From NCBI GenBank assembly GCA_030549495.1, contig JAUIRK010000844.1:86569-150568 (forward strand): a DNA stretch of 64,000 nucleotides. Direction: 5' to 3'. The first letter of the stretch is position 1. Each line of letters opens with the position of its first letter. The position numbers were made by a program, and so were the translations under genes. Shown in pieces: positions 48,664 to 59,055 of this stretch. Origin of the DNA: Nectonema munidae (Eukaryota; Nematomorpha; Nectonematoida; Nectonematidae). The notes under the pieces are model-generated. The model made no database searches. It saw only the letters and a program-made list of their open reading frames with translations, and was not told the DNA's origin.

Positions 48664-48986
48664 CAGTAGACCCTCGTTAACTACCGTTAGGACCGTGAAT
48701 ACAAATGTTTGCCCTCATAGGCTTACAAGCGGGCATTTTCTTTGACTTATTTAATTTTGCTTTGGCTTACAAGTAGTCATTTTATTTTTTTACTCCATAG
48801 GTAGTTCGCGGTCATTCTAAATTTTGAAGTTATTCCAAAGCTTGTTGTGGCTATAAATTCGTCCAATTTCAAATATTTTTTTCTACCATATATATATATA
48901 TATAGTAGACCCTCTGTTATGTCGGACAATTGGCATAGTCGGACACCCTTCTCCCCCACGTAGTTCGATTTAACGAGGGTCTACTG
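48664..48986. mobile_element. Pogo/Tigger-type MITE, apparently nested
   Basis: Inverted ends CAGTAGACCCTCGTTAACTA and CAGTAGACCCTCGTTAAATC, with TA on both sides (48662-48663 and 48987-48988). A second left-end-like sequence, AGTAGACCCTCTGTTATG, starts at 48904, so a shorter copy may sit inside the longer one. No coding capacity. Confidence 0.9.
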
Positions 48987-49005
48987 TATTCATCTTACCT
49001 ATACA

Positions 49006-49178
49006 GAGTAGTGGGATTCAGCCGGTTCGTTAGAACCGTCTCACGGAATTTGTTAGTTCGGCGAACAGTAAAATATTTATTTTATTGGGAAATAATCAAA
49101 TGTGTTCAGTTTATTTGTTGACAAATTTGACTTTTTTGTGACAGAACCGGCTGACAAAAAATTTGAATCCCACTACTG
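49006..49178. mobile_element. hAT MITE, 173 bp
   Basis: Ends GAGTAGTGGGATTCAGCCGG and CAGTAGTGGGATTCAAATTT. Target copies CCTATACA (48998-49005) and CCTATACT (49179-49186) differ by one base. Both ends contain AGCCGGTTC, an internal inverted pair. Confidence 0.88.
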
Positions 49179-49186
49179 CCTATACT

Positions 49187-50020
49187 CCTTAAAACTCGTC
49201 AAAAATTTACTTCTGGCAGCGATCTTTTAAAATTACAAATTCTTCATTTTTCTTTGCAAAGATTAAAAAAGTTAACTACTTGATGTCAACTATAAAAATT
49301 ATGCATCCTATTTTAAATAAAGGAAATAGAAAACTAAAATGAAACATTTAAAAAAAAATTTAATAGAGTAGATTATAATCAAAGAAAATTTAGACATGGT
49401 ATTATGAGGATGTAAAAATAAAATGGCTAAACATATTCCAAAAAATTTAAAAAAAACTATCTTTATGCTTTTGCTGTTTTATAGTATATTGAAAACTAAC
49501 AAAATATTTTTAGGACCAATATCTTTGCAACACGACTACAACATCTTTTTTATACAAGGTCAAGGCTAAAGGCAAAACTAAGTTTAAGCACGAATAAGAA
49601 GAAATAGTTAGCAATAATATTGAATTATGTTCTGACATTTTATTTAGCGAGTGGGATTTTAGATACACTGCCAGTGATGCTCAACAAGGGAAGAATTCCC
49701 CCTTGGGAGCGTAGAAGAACATTTTGAAACTACAAACAGACAGACTCTACCTGAGGAGATCAGAAAGTATAAAAGTATCAATATTTTTATTTAGATTTAA
49801 GCGTCATTTTTATGTTTTAACGTTCCACTAAAAAATATTATCTGAAAACTTGATAAGGAAGAAATTCAAAGATTCTCGTTATATTTTCAGTATTTTAAAT
49901 TTGGTAAATGCAAATTAATGTAATGTAGATAATTTTTGAAGGGATGGAGGCGATTAAACAAATAATTAAAGGGGACAATATAACGTTTTAACAGTAAAGA
50001 AATCTTAGCAAATGGAATAA
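49187..50020. other. No gene seen
   Basis: AT-rich; nothing recognised beyond the end of the MTRFR transcript. Confidence 0.5.
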
Positions 50021-50026
50021 TTTATT
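50021..50026 (-). terminator. Possible polyadenylation signal of MTRFR
   Basis: AATAAA on the - strand, 314 bases after the MTRFR stop codon. Confidence 0.4.
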
Positions 50027-50340
50027 ACACTAGAATTGAGAAACTCTTGTTAGGGAAAAAAAAATATATTGGCTTGCTTTCAACAATACATTCAATGTAT
50101 GCAATAACTTTTTAGGGACATTGGGTGGCCAATGTGACTGACTCACGAAGTAAAAAGCGCTTGCTTGTGAAATTTGATTAAAAAAGAAAGGCAGGATGTC
50201 CAATTTCACGAAAACCAACACCTAAAAGGTAGAGAGTAAAACAAGAAAAATTGTTATATTGCACTAGATCTCAATCATTTTGCGTATGTATTTAAAATAA
50301 GCCCCTATCAAAGAATCCAAAAAAGGTGATAAGATCTCTG

Positions 50341-50589
50341 TCACTCTATGATAATTGAGGACGTAAGTAATTGGTCGGGAGAAGATGAAGCTTCAGGCAT
50401 ATTCCTCCATTTCTTCTTAAGAATTCTCTTTCGATCGTACTTCTCTTTTAATTTGTGCACTCTTTCTTCAAGTGCTTTGTTGTTTTTGCGTTCTATGCTG
50501 TTTTCCCCATTCAAAAAACCATCTATCTTTTTCTGCAGTAAAAATTTCGCTTCTTTCATGTTATTTTCTAATTCTCTGTGAGAATGGAC
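50341..50589 (-). CDS. MTRFR: MTRFR (C12orf65-like), coding exon 2
   Basis: The acceptor ATTTTAG/GTCCAT enters in phase 0. The product VHSHRELENNMKEAKFLLQK, then KIDGFLNGENSIERKNNKAL, aligns without gaps to the C-terminal half of human C12orf65 (R-S-V-D-Q-N-R-K-L-A-R-K-I-L, then Y-N-G-E-N-S-P). It ends in a Lys/Arg-rich helical tail, KYDRKRILKKKWRN, of the kind that docks such factors on the mitoribosome. Stop TGA at 50341-50343. Confidence 0.9.
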   Translation of the reverse strand, partial: VHSHRELENNMKEAKFLLQKKIDGFLNGENSIERKNNKALEERVHKLKEKYDRKRILKKKWRNMPEASSSPDQLLTSSIIIE

Positions 50590-52073
50590 CTAAAATAAAA
50601 ACAATAGATTTTAATCATGGGAGCACTTCTTTGATTTCCCCCCAAACACCCCCCCCCCCCCTTATGGGACACTTTTTAAAAAAATCCTTCCCTTTTCATC
50701 CTTTTAATACAAACTTTCTTCTTTCATTATTGTATGAAAAAAGGGGGGGGGGGGGGAAAATGCGCATTATAGAATTCGTCAAAATTTATATTTAAATATT
50801 TTTATGTCGCCATGAAAGAAGTTATTATAGATTTTTTCATATACAGTTTTAGAGTGGAAAAATAATTAAATTCTTTTCAAAAACTATTCATAAACAAGGG
50901 TTTACAAAACATTATTTCGCAATAGACTCCAAAAAAATAAAAATCTCCTGGATCCCAACCACAAACACTTAAGATTTAGGTCTCATGCAAAAGAAAATAT
51001 GCTCCTAGTAGGTAACATATTCCAACAAATTTGTTTATTCAGAAATTATTTTTCGTTATTAAAAAATTTTTAGCCGTTCTGTTTTTCAGTAAATTCCCGG
51101 TTTTGAATCATAACCTACAAAATAATAAAATTATTATATAAAATTTACTTAGGAATCTTTATTCTAAAAATTTGAAAGGCTCCAAATTATTGCATAAAGT
51201 TTCTTCATCAGAAAAATATGAAGCATATTTAACATAAAAAATTAACAACAAAAGTTTTTTTGGAATTTTTTATACGGATGCATAAAATTAAATATACTTA
51301 AGATAGGTTGGTTTTGAAAACGATTGTTTTTGCAAGCATTCGTTAAATGTCCAGTTTTTGTCTCAATAAGATATATTCGACAAAATTGATTATATTTCAA
51401 ACCCGTCAAACGTGAGCTTAGTACCTCACACAAACGATAAAAGTTGCCTTAACAACGAATTCATCAGGCACTCAAGAACACTACCATGATGTGAAGTAAA
51501 TCAACACCCGAGCAAGAATGGATCAAAAAAAGTTTTTCTGACAAATTCGTCCTAGACCTCTGAATTTTTCTGTGGGATCTTGATTAAAACCGTATAGAAA
51601 ATAGTCGACGCTCACTTGCATTATTTTATACTTGTTATTTGCGTGTGGAGTAATATTAAATCGATATAAAAATTTTAAGTATTTACTTTTTATAGTATGG
51701 TCGAATATGTTAATTAATAAAAAATTCTTATAATTAAAAGTAAACAAAAATTAGTTGAATGTTTAATTATATTTTTTTGTTTTCAAAATTATTTTAAATA
51801 TGGCCTTTTTGAATTAAATCTTTTAAAAAATTATCCTCCCCCCATTTTAACCTTGAGAAAATTCTTGGGAAGATATCCGACTCCAAAAATGTACTCATAA
51901 ATTTGATTATACTTTTCTATCCCTTTAAAATCGTAGACTTGGCAACAAAATACACATACACACTAACAATCACCTCTTGTACATTTTTACAAACTTTGAA
52001 AAGCTCATAACTTCTATTTTGATTTCACCTCATAGTAAAAGTTTCAAAAATGGATAGATTCTTCTGAAAGTAC
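50590..52073 (-). other. MTRFR intron
   Basis: 1484-base intron on the - strand, donor AAA/GTACTT and acceptor TTTTAG. It contains a C-run (about 50648-50660) and a G-run (about 50743-50756) about 85 bases apart that could pair. A - strand stretch at 51242-51433 (RIYLIETKTGHLTNA) faintly recalls a GIY-YIG segment; I do not call it. Confidence 0.7.
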
Positions 52074-52262
52074 TTTGACGTGCAGATTCGTAGGTTTGTG
52101 TCTGAGGAAGCAACAATTGAACGCTTTGTTGACTCGCGAGCCCCCAGGCCCACTACCTTTTATTTTTTGTACTTCCAATTCGTCTTTTTTCAGCTCTGGA
52201 TACAAATTTTTCTTAACCTTCACCCGACTACTGAAACTTCTTATGAGTTCGAGTGTCTTCAT
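52074..52262 (-). CDS. MTRFR: MTRFR (C12orf65-like), coding exon 1
   Basis: Mitochondrial rescue release factor; with MTRES1 it frees peptide from stalled large subunits by hydrolysing peptidyl-tRNA. The start at 52262 gives MKTLELIRSFSSRVKVKKNL, a short basic N-terminus suited to mitochondrial import. Next is the RF-1 domain core KGSGPGGSRVNKAFNCCFLR, then HKPTNLHVK at the donor, phase 0. The spliced protein has 145 residues (human 166). The catalytic GGQ of the family is GGS: the codon is TCG (near 52121-52123), at least two changes from CAA or CAG. Either activity is lost, another residue acts, or the gene is decaying. A hAT-type end (52298) lies 36 bases upstream of the start, so the 5' region may derive partly from a repeat. 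Confidence 0.9.
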
Positions 52263-52278
52263 TTCCTAAAAAAGATGA

Positions 52279-53440
52279 TAAAAAAATGTGATTGATTCAG
52301 GGGCGCACATCCTTGAAATTATTGGAGGGGCGGACTTTCAAGCGTCTTCAAAAAAAGACAACAAATTTTCTGAATTCCTACTCCTCTCTTGTCTATTCTA
52401 TTTCATTCTTAATTAAGCTTAATGTAAACTTTAACCCCGCCCTATTAAGCTTAACGTCAACAATGAATGAGGACTTATATATAGCTCCTTCTTTTAGATG
52501 CGCACCATCTCCAACTTATGTGTAGAAAAGGGGTAAAGATATCAATTAACAATAAAAAAATTGGAAATTTTATTGAATGAAAAAAAGCATTCATTAATTT
52601 TTAGTCGTTCCATTTCTTCTTCCTAAAAATGTTTTATTGAGAAAAATAAATAAAAAAAAACACATCCAAATTACATTACTTTTCTGAAGTAATTTCTATC
52701 AAAAATGTAAAACAGAACTAAAGTTACAAAACTTGGTATTAGAATTTTTTCATTCTTTTTACTGTATAAGAATAAGTGTAAGTTAGTTAGACTCTCAAAA
52801 AAGGGTATAAAATAAAGAAATAATTGTGTAAACAAAAAATTAAGATTGCATTACTTCATTTTTCTCAGCATCATTCAAAAATAATTTAAAAGCTAAATTT
52901 GTGCATGCTACAAAAAGTAAAATAACTTTTAATGTTTTGCCTTTTATAATATCTTTTAAGGAAAAAAAGTCTATCAGAAAAAGTTATAGAGCTTCAACAA
53001 AAACTAAAAAATTTTAAAGCATAACTTAAGTTTTTTGAAAACTAATTTGACGTATCCCCTATACAGTATACTCTATAGGTGGCCCGGCAGGTTGGTTGAG
53101 AAGATGGACTCAGCACGGAAGCCTCTGGATTCAATTCCTCATCGATACCAATTTGTTCATAGTTTGACATAAGCGGTACATCAGTTTGTCAATGAAAGCA
53201 CACACACGGTACCTTTACCTAACCTTTTACTCAAAATTTAAAAATTTGCTACATAATTAACATAAGAGAGAAAGGAGACAAAAAAACTAATAAAGCAATT
53301 TTCACTATTTTAAAATTAAACTGTCTATTCTCAGAATAATTTCAAAATAATAGGAGGCTAATAAATGAGATAGTTTATTTGATATTTTCAAGTTTTTATA
53401 AGCAGCAAAGCCAATGTTGAAGTAGCTAACCTTATAGGGT
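52279..53440 (+). repeat. Dispersed repeat with hAT left end, copy 1
   Basis: 52279-52303 and 52803-53440 match 58012-58712 at roughly 85-90% by eye. The part between (52304-52802) is absent from the other copy. The hAT-type left end CAGGGGCGCACATCC begins at 52298, like that at 57574; no right end is found. A SINE (53079-53224) lies at the same place in both copies, so it was there before duplication. Confidence 0.8.
53079..53224 (+). repeat. tRNA-type SINE, head type B, copy 1
   Basis: Head GGCAGGTTGGTTGAGAAGAT and B-box-like TGGATTCAATTCC, then the same body (CATAGTTTGACATAAGCGG) and tail (GGTACCTTTACC) as the type A copies. Confidence 0.82.
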
Positions 53441-53786
53441 GTGAAAAAAAATTTCTTGACTAAAATTAAAGTTTTCAAATGTAACAAACGTACTGATAAA
53501 GATTAAAAGTGACCTTTGTAAAAAAATTTTAACGCGAGTCTGACAATATTCATTGATATACAATTGTAACGATTGAAAACTATTTTTCTCTCATTTAAAA
53601 ACGAACTAATTTTCATGTTTGCAAAATGTTTGGTGTATTGATGGAACTAAATTTTTACCAAAAATCTGTGATTAATTTGAATAGCTGAACTTTGGTTAAA
53701 AACTTTAAAAACTTGAGCAACATTATTTATACTTTCTTTATTCTTTCATTGGAGAAATTTTCGAAAACTGATATCGCATAAGGTAC

Positions 53787-53857
53787 ATGGGGGGGGGGGC
53801 ACCATGAGATACATGGGAGAGGGGAGCACGGCCTCTCATGCCACAGCTACGCTACTG
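53787..53857. mobile_element. Solitary hAT-type end
   Basis: G-run followed by GGCCTCTCATGCCACAGC and TACGCTACTG; read on the - strand it starts CAGTAGCGTAGCTGTGGC, like the CAGTGGCGTAGCC family. No partner end found. Confidence 0.55.
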
Positions 53858-55733
53858 GAGAGAAGAGAACTGAATGAGATAGGAGAACTTAAACAAGAGA
53901 AGAGAGCTTGAATGAGAGAAGAGAGCTTGAATGATTGAGTTTTAGCAGAGAAAGCGGAAGAGAAAAACAGAGAAGGAAAGAGAAATAGAATCACTGTGAC
54001 AGAAGAAAATGAGAAAATCAAGTGGATCATCAACATCTGTTTGCTCAAAAATACTACAAGGAGACACCGTGATAAACATTGTTTACTTATTGTGTGCATT
54101 AGGGATACAACTTTTTTTGAGTTCACAACCCTGTACCTTCTTTGGATGAAATTTTGCGTAAAAACAACAAAAATAAGGTTTGAATGCGATGAAACGCAAT
54201 GGCAAGTTTGGCTTCTTTTTACATACTTTATACAAATCCTGCATAATTTTGATGAATCTTTCACAACACGATTGCTTCTCGGAACATTGATTCTTGAAAG
54301 CTCTTGTGACCAATGCGTTTTGAAACATTTGAAAGCTTTTTTGTACTGTTTTAAAGCATTTGTCAATTCCTCACATGTTTCTAATCGAAACGTTTGATCA
54401 TTTAACCAATACGGAGTCCAAACATATGAAACAAAATGACAAATTGGTTGAAGTTGATTTCTCAATTCGGGCAATAAAAAGTATGCTAGAATAACTAGAA
54501 TGGCTCATGTATTCAATATTGCCTTACAAATATTTGGAATTTTTGGAACTTAATGAAAGGAAGGATTTTGTTTTCGTTGAAAAATTTGAAAGAGTTCACT
54601 AAATTGTACAGAAACTTCATATCATCTCTCCAGGCGACTTGCTGTTCAATTACATGTACGTTCCATTTTTGGAGCGTTTTGTAGCCCTTCGTAATTTGAC
54701 ATCAGCTTCTCAACAAAAAAATACTCCCCAACCAGCCTACGATTAGAACTACGAAGCCGTTCATCCATGAAAACTCGCAAAATACGATCCAAGACGTGAC
54801 AGCTGAGGAATTAAGGTTTAGTCAAATTTTTGGTTAAAACATATTTTGCAGTCTCACTACAACTCCGTTTTTGGCCGGTGTTCACATTTGTTATATCCCA
54901 AACTATCATCAAAATCGAGCCCCACAAATCAAATTCATCTAAAATATTCGCGATTCCTTCAGAAATAGACTCCGCTTTGCCATCATTTAATTGTATGACA
55001 CTCAATTTCACTCCTTTTATTTCATTTTTGATAGCAATGGCCTGAAATTCACAACCTTCAATGTATTTGCCGTCGAAGCGTAAACTCCATTCATACTTGT
55101 GTAAATTTTCAATTTAAAAAAGTTTCATTTTGTTAGCCTCTCTAAAAAATGCTTTGTGGATACCTTGCTGTGTTGGTGACGGTATATTAATACCTTCTTG
55201 AGACAGTGGTTCACATATTTTCGATGCCTTTCTAGTGGATATATTGGCTTGTGACACAAATCTTGTTGCTATTGCACATTTACTTCTAGATTTTTGAGGC
55301 GTGTTGAACTGGTGGCTGTCTTCATCGCTACTTTGTGAAGCAAAACATTCATCATTGTCATTGATTTTACTTGTGGTACGTAACGAAACAGATTCAATTT
55401 CGGGCTTGTTTTTACTTGTTTTTCTTCTTTTAGAAGGATGAATGGTTTGTTTACTCGCAACTTTTCTTGTTATAGCCTACTCTCCCCATTTGAATTCACA
55501 GCTTGCTCTGATATAATCGGAAAATTCAAAACTTCTTCCCAAAGCAAACAAACCTCATCTGTTATGACTTTGATTCCCTCTTTTCTACTTTTAATTGTGG
55601 TACTAAGTGATTGATACCTACCAACCATTTGTTTTTTCATGAGCATTCTATTTTTAGTAGCCAAAGAAAATTCTTCAATATTTATCATAATTCTGCTCGG
55701 ACATGTTTGAAACTGCGTCAAATTCAGCCCCAA
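53836..55733 (-). pseudogene. DDE-type transposase fossil of an unassigned family
   Basis: Reading the - strand from 55733: a basic N-terminal part (MGLNLTQFQTCPSRIMINIE), then RFDGKYIEGCEFQAIAIKNE (near 55070) and IQLNDGKAESISEGIANILD. FDLWGSILMIVWDITNVNTG follows (near 54900), then CHVLDRILRVFMDERL, then WRDDMKFLYNLVNSF (near 54620), and ending PELRNQLQPICHFV. I know this as a widespread arthropod/cnidarian repeat protein with Asp in F-D-G-K and in D-x-T-x-x-N-T-G, but cannot give the superfamily. At least four frame breaks. The C-terminal part continues to about 54130 with FIKIMQDLYKVCKKKPNLPL. Confidence 0.7.
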
Positions 55734-55887
55734 TTTTTTTGTTGTTTTTTTTCAATTATATTGCAACTTTTTTTGAACTACATATTAAAAAATCTAAAAA
55801 AACAAAATTTCATTTTATGGCCATATATATATATTCAGTGAAGGATTTGAAATCACAAGTAATAGGTTGTTCCATTGATATCAGTAG

Positions 55888-56642
55888 ATAAAAAATAGTT
55901 TAAGAGTTTTTATTTGGAACAAAAAGATAAATGAAATGATATATTTCGCTTTTACAGAAAAGCTTTATCAAATTGAGTAGTGAAGAATGGAATGAAGTGA
56001 AATGAAAATGAAATGGAATTTTATGACGTGGTAATTTCTTTATTGTGTGGTTTCTTTGTTTATGAGACGTAATATGAGGTGGCGATTTCTCTATTGTTGT
56101 GGGTTCTTTGTTTCTTAAATGAGGTTGAGGTAGATTTGTGGGAGTGGTAATTTGCTGTTGATGGAGTCTTTGTGTTTGTGTGAAAACCATGATTCTAGGA
56201 AAGGTAGGTTTTCAGAGTGTGACTTTTGCAAAATTGTGGGCTTGTCAAAGTTAAAATTGTGTGAGGGGTAGTTTGCGATGTGTGTAATAATTTCAGAAGG
56301 ATTGTTAGGAAGGGTTTGTGAAGAGATAAACTTGTTTATGTTTGTTTTGTGTTCATGTATACGGTATTTTAGGGGGCGTTGTGTTCTTCCAATGTAAGTG
56401 GAAGTGCAAGAATCGCATTTCAGCATGTAAATTAGGTTTTTTTCGTTGAGGTGGTTTTTGGGCTCGAAAGTGTTGTGTGGGAACCAGGTTGAAAGTTTGA
56501 AGCTTTCAACATTCCATTTCATTTTCATTTCACTTCATTCCATTCTTCACTACTCAATTTGATAAAGCTTTTCTGTAAAAGCGAAATATATCATTTCATT
56601 TATCTTTTTGTTCCAAATAAAAACTCTTAAACTATTTTTTAT
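55888..56642 (-). mobile_element. Penelope-like element fragment between perfect inverted repeats
   Basis: A 132-base sequence at 55888-56019 recurs as its exact reverse complement at 56511-56642; I found no difference between the arms. Between them lies a GIY-YIG endonuclease frame on the - strand. Penelope-like retroelements often carry terminal repeats in inverted arrangement, so this looks like a short, recent copy holding only the endonuclease end. The identical arms indicate a young age. The right arm runs into an AT run. Confidence 0.8.
56115..56528 (-). CDS. GIY-YIG endonuclease domain of a Penelope-like element
   Basis: A 137-residue open frame whose start (56528) lies inside the right inverted repeat. 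It contains NLIYMLKCDSCTSTYIGRTQ, then RPLKYRIHEHK: the GIY-YIG pattern (here L-I-Y ... Y-I-G), a C-x-x-C pair typical of Penelope endonucleases, and the conserved Arg and Glu-His. These nucleases nick target DNA for insertion of the element. No reverse transcriptase is joined to it, so alone it is a fragment. Confidence 0.8.
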   Translation of the reverse strand: MKMKWNVESFKLSTWFPHNTFEPKNHLNEKNLIYMLKCDSCTSTYIGRTQRPLKYRIHEHKTNINKFISSQTLPNNPSEIITHIANYPSHNFNFDKPTILQKSHSENLPFLESWFSHKHKDSINSKLPLPQIYLNLI

Positions 56643-57565
56643 ATATATATATTCAGTTTCGATGAATTAAAATAAAAATGAGAAAACCATACTTGCGATT
56701 GCGTGAGTGAATAATAAAACTTGTTATGGGTGACCTTTTTTCGAGATATCACCAAAAAAAGTTTATTTTGGTGATTTATATATAAAAGTTCATCTAAAAA
56801 TGGGACAGGAAGTTGAATTAAAAAAAAGTTGTATAGTTGTATGTGTGCATATTGAAACAATGGATTATTATTATTATTATATAGCTCTCACATCGTTTGT
56901 AAAATATTTTTATAGGAATTTTAGAGCAGCCTGGTATGATGTTTGACTCGAAAGTCTGCATTCCCTCTTTTATTCTCTTATCTTACATTATCATGTATTC
57001 AAATGATCATTACATCCTATAATGCGATCATCATACATGTTTTAAAAACAAGCAGCAACTCTTAATTATTAGAAGGGAGGGGGCGAAGGTCATTTACGCC
57101 CCCGCCTAGATGTGGGTCCCTGAAGAATACGAAAATTTGGAAACTGTTTTAAAAATTTTCAAGTAGTTTAGCTTGTCCTTTTGTGAGCAAGGACATAAAT
57201 TGTGTCAAGAGTATAACGATGTCTTCTAATCATGAAATTATTGTTCAGTAAATAATGTTTAGGGTCAGATAATTCCTTTTGCGATATTTTAACCATTCAT
57301 TCTTTAAGGATTCATTTCTATTTTACAATTTTTGTTCATCTTTCAATGATCTTGCTCCACTGAATCCTAAAAATTTTACTGTAATACGTCTAAACATTAA
57401 ATCATTGAAGGCTAATTTGAAAGATTTTTTTTCTCTTTTTACTCTATCAATAATTCATATTTTCTTGTGCTCTGTCTTCGAAAAGTTTGTATTCAAATTA
57501 TTTCAATTTCGATGGATATATCTTTATTATTATAGCTCCCAGAATTTGTAGGCATGCTGGTATGG
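56643..57565. other. No gene seen
   Basis: AT-rich; a short AT microsatellite borders the inverted repeat and an ATT run lies near 56865-56880. Nothing else recognised. Confidence 0.5.
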
Positions 57566-58011
57566 GATTTTATCAGGGGCGCACATCCTCAAAATTATTG
57601 GGGGCGAAATTTTTTGTTGCAATTTTCAAAATTATGGTCTGGAAATACCACGGGAGACCAAATATTTAAGCAATCCTTTAAAATAGAGTGTAATCAGCGC
57701 ATACCTAAAGTCCTAAATTTATAAGACTGCTTTATATTTTTTTTTACAAAATTGGTGAATTTAAATACTATACTTTAAGCGAAAATATTTTAATTAAGTT
57801 TGCAGAATATAGACTAGTTTAAAAAATCCAAAATTGTTAGGGGGTGGAATAGGCTTTTCATTTAAAAAATGAAGTAGGATACCAGGCACATTACAGGAAT
57901 TGATGAAAGGATATTGATTCATAGAGAAAACAAATAACTGAAGGTTAGATAGTTTTATGAGTGAATTAAGTCTAAAGACAAAGAATCTACTAGACACCCT
58001 GCGATGTTTAT

Positions 58012-58712
58012 ATGAAAAAATGTGATTGATTCAGGGGCAAGGGTATAAAATGAAGTTATAATTGTGCAAACAAAAAATTAAGATCGCATTATTTCATTTT
58101 ACTCAGCATCATTTAAAAATAGTTTAAAAGCTAAATTGATACAGGCTACAAAATGTAAAATAACTTTTAACATTTGCAATGATTTGCCTTTTATAATAAC
58201 TTTTAAGGAAAAAAAGTCTATTAAAAAAAGTTATAGAGCTTCAACAAAAACTAAAATTTTTTAGAGCATAACTTAAGTTTTTTGAAAACTAATTTGACGT
58301 ACCCCCCTACAGCATACTCTATGGATGGCATGGCAGGTTGGTTGAGATGATGGACTCAGCACGGAAGCCTCTGGATTCGATTCCTCATCGATACTTCGAA
58401 TTTGAACGAATTTAGAATTTGTTCATAGTTTGACATAAGCGGTACATCAGTGCCTGGTCAATGAAAATACACCCGCTGCACCTTACCTTTTACTTAAAAT
58501 TGAAAATTTTGCAACATAATTAACATAAGAGAGAAAGGAAACAAAATGAACTAATAAAGCAATTTTTACTATTTTAAAATGGAACCTTCTGTTCTCAGAA
58601 TAATTTCAAAATAATAGAAGGCATGAAGAATTAGAGTTTATTTAATATTTTCAAGTTTTTATAAGCAGCAAAAGCCAACATTTAAGTAGCTATATAAGTA
58701 GCCCTTATAATT
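58012..58712 (+). repeat. Dispersed repeat, copy 2, inside the hAT
   Basis: Matches 52279-52303 plus 52803-53440; the junction after CAGGGGC lacks about 500 bases of copy 1. Shared landmarks include TTATAGAGCTTCAACAAAAA and AGTTTTTTGAAAACTAATTT. Confidence 0.82.
58325..58490 (+). repeat. tRNA-type SINE, head type B, copy 2
   Basis: Same insertion site as the copy at 53079-53224, with a slightly longer body; B-box-like GGATTCGATTCCTC. Confidence 0.82.
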
Positions 58713-58734
58713 AAAAAATTATTTAAACTAACTG

Positions 58735-59055
58735 TGGACAGACATTTCGCCCCATAGACAATTTGCCCCCTGGACAAATTGTCTCATAGGCTATTTGTTT
58801 CATCCATCTTTGCTTATTATATGTGTAAAATTATTAAAAAATTTTATATTCTTGTTTATTTTATCTCTATTAAATTATTTCAAATTAATCATTTTATCTC
58901 TTAATTTTTTAGAATTGTCCATGAGACAAAATGTCTTATGAAAATAACGGGGCGAATTGTCCATGAAACAAAATGTCTTATGAAAATAATGGGGCGAATT
59001 GTCCACGGGACGAACTGTCTTATGAAAATAATGGGGCGAAATGTCCGAGGACGAA
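58735..59055. repeat. Inverted block with three 42-bp tandem repeats
   Basis: 58913-59038 holds three units of 42 bases, starting AATTGTCCATGAGACAAAAT. The left flank (58735-58792) contains the same motifs in reverse (GGACAGACATTTCGCCCC, then GACAATTTGCCCC). The whole can fold, and looks like a MITE or satellite seed inside the hAT. Confidence 0.85.

Noticed and set aside
51242-51433. Possible third GIY-YIG fragment in the MTRFR intron
   Set aside because: Only IYLIETKTG resembles the motif; the spacing and remaining residues do not fit.
53996-54397. 133-residue + strand open frame
   Set aside because: It is antisense to the recognised transposase fossil and has no similarity of its own.
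58913-59038. CRISPR array
   Set aside because: Only three contiguous units without spacers, in an animal genome and inside a hAT element.
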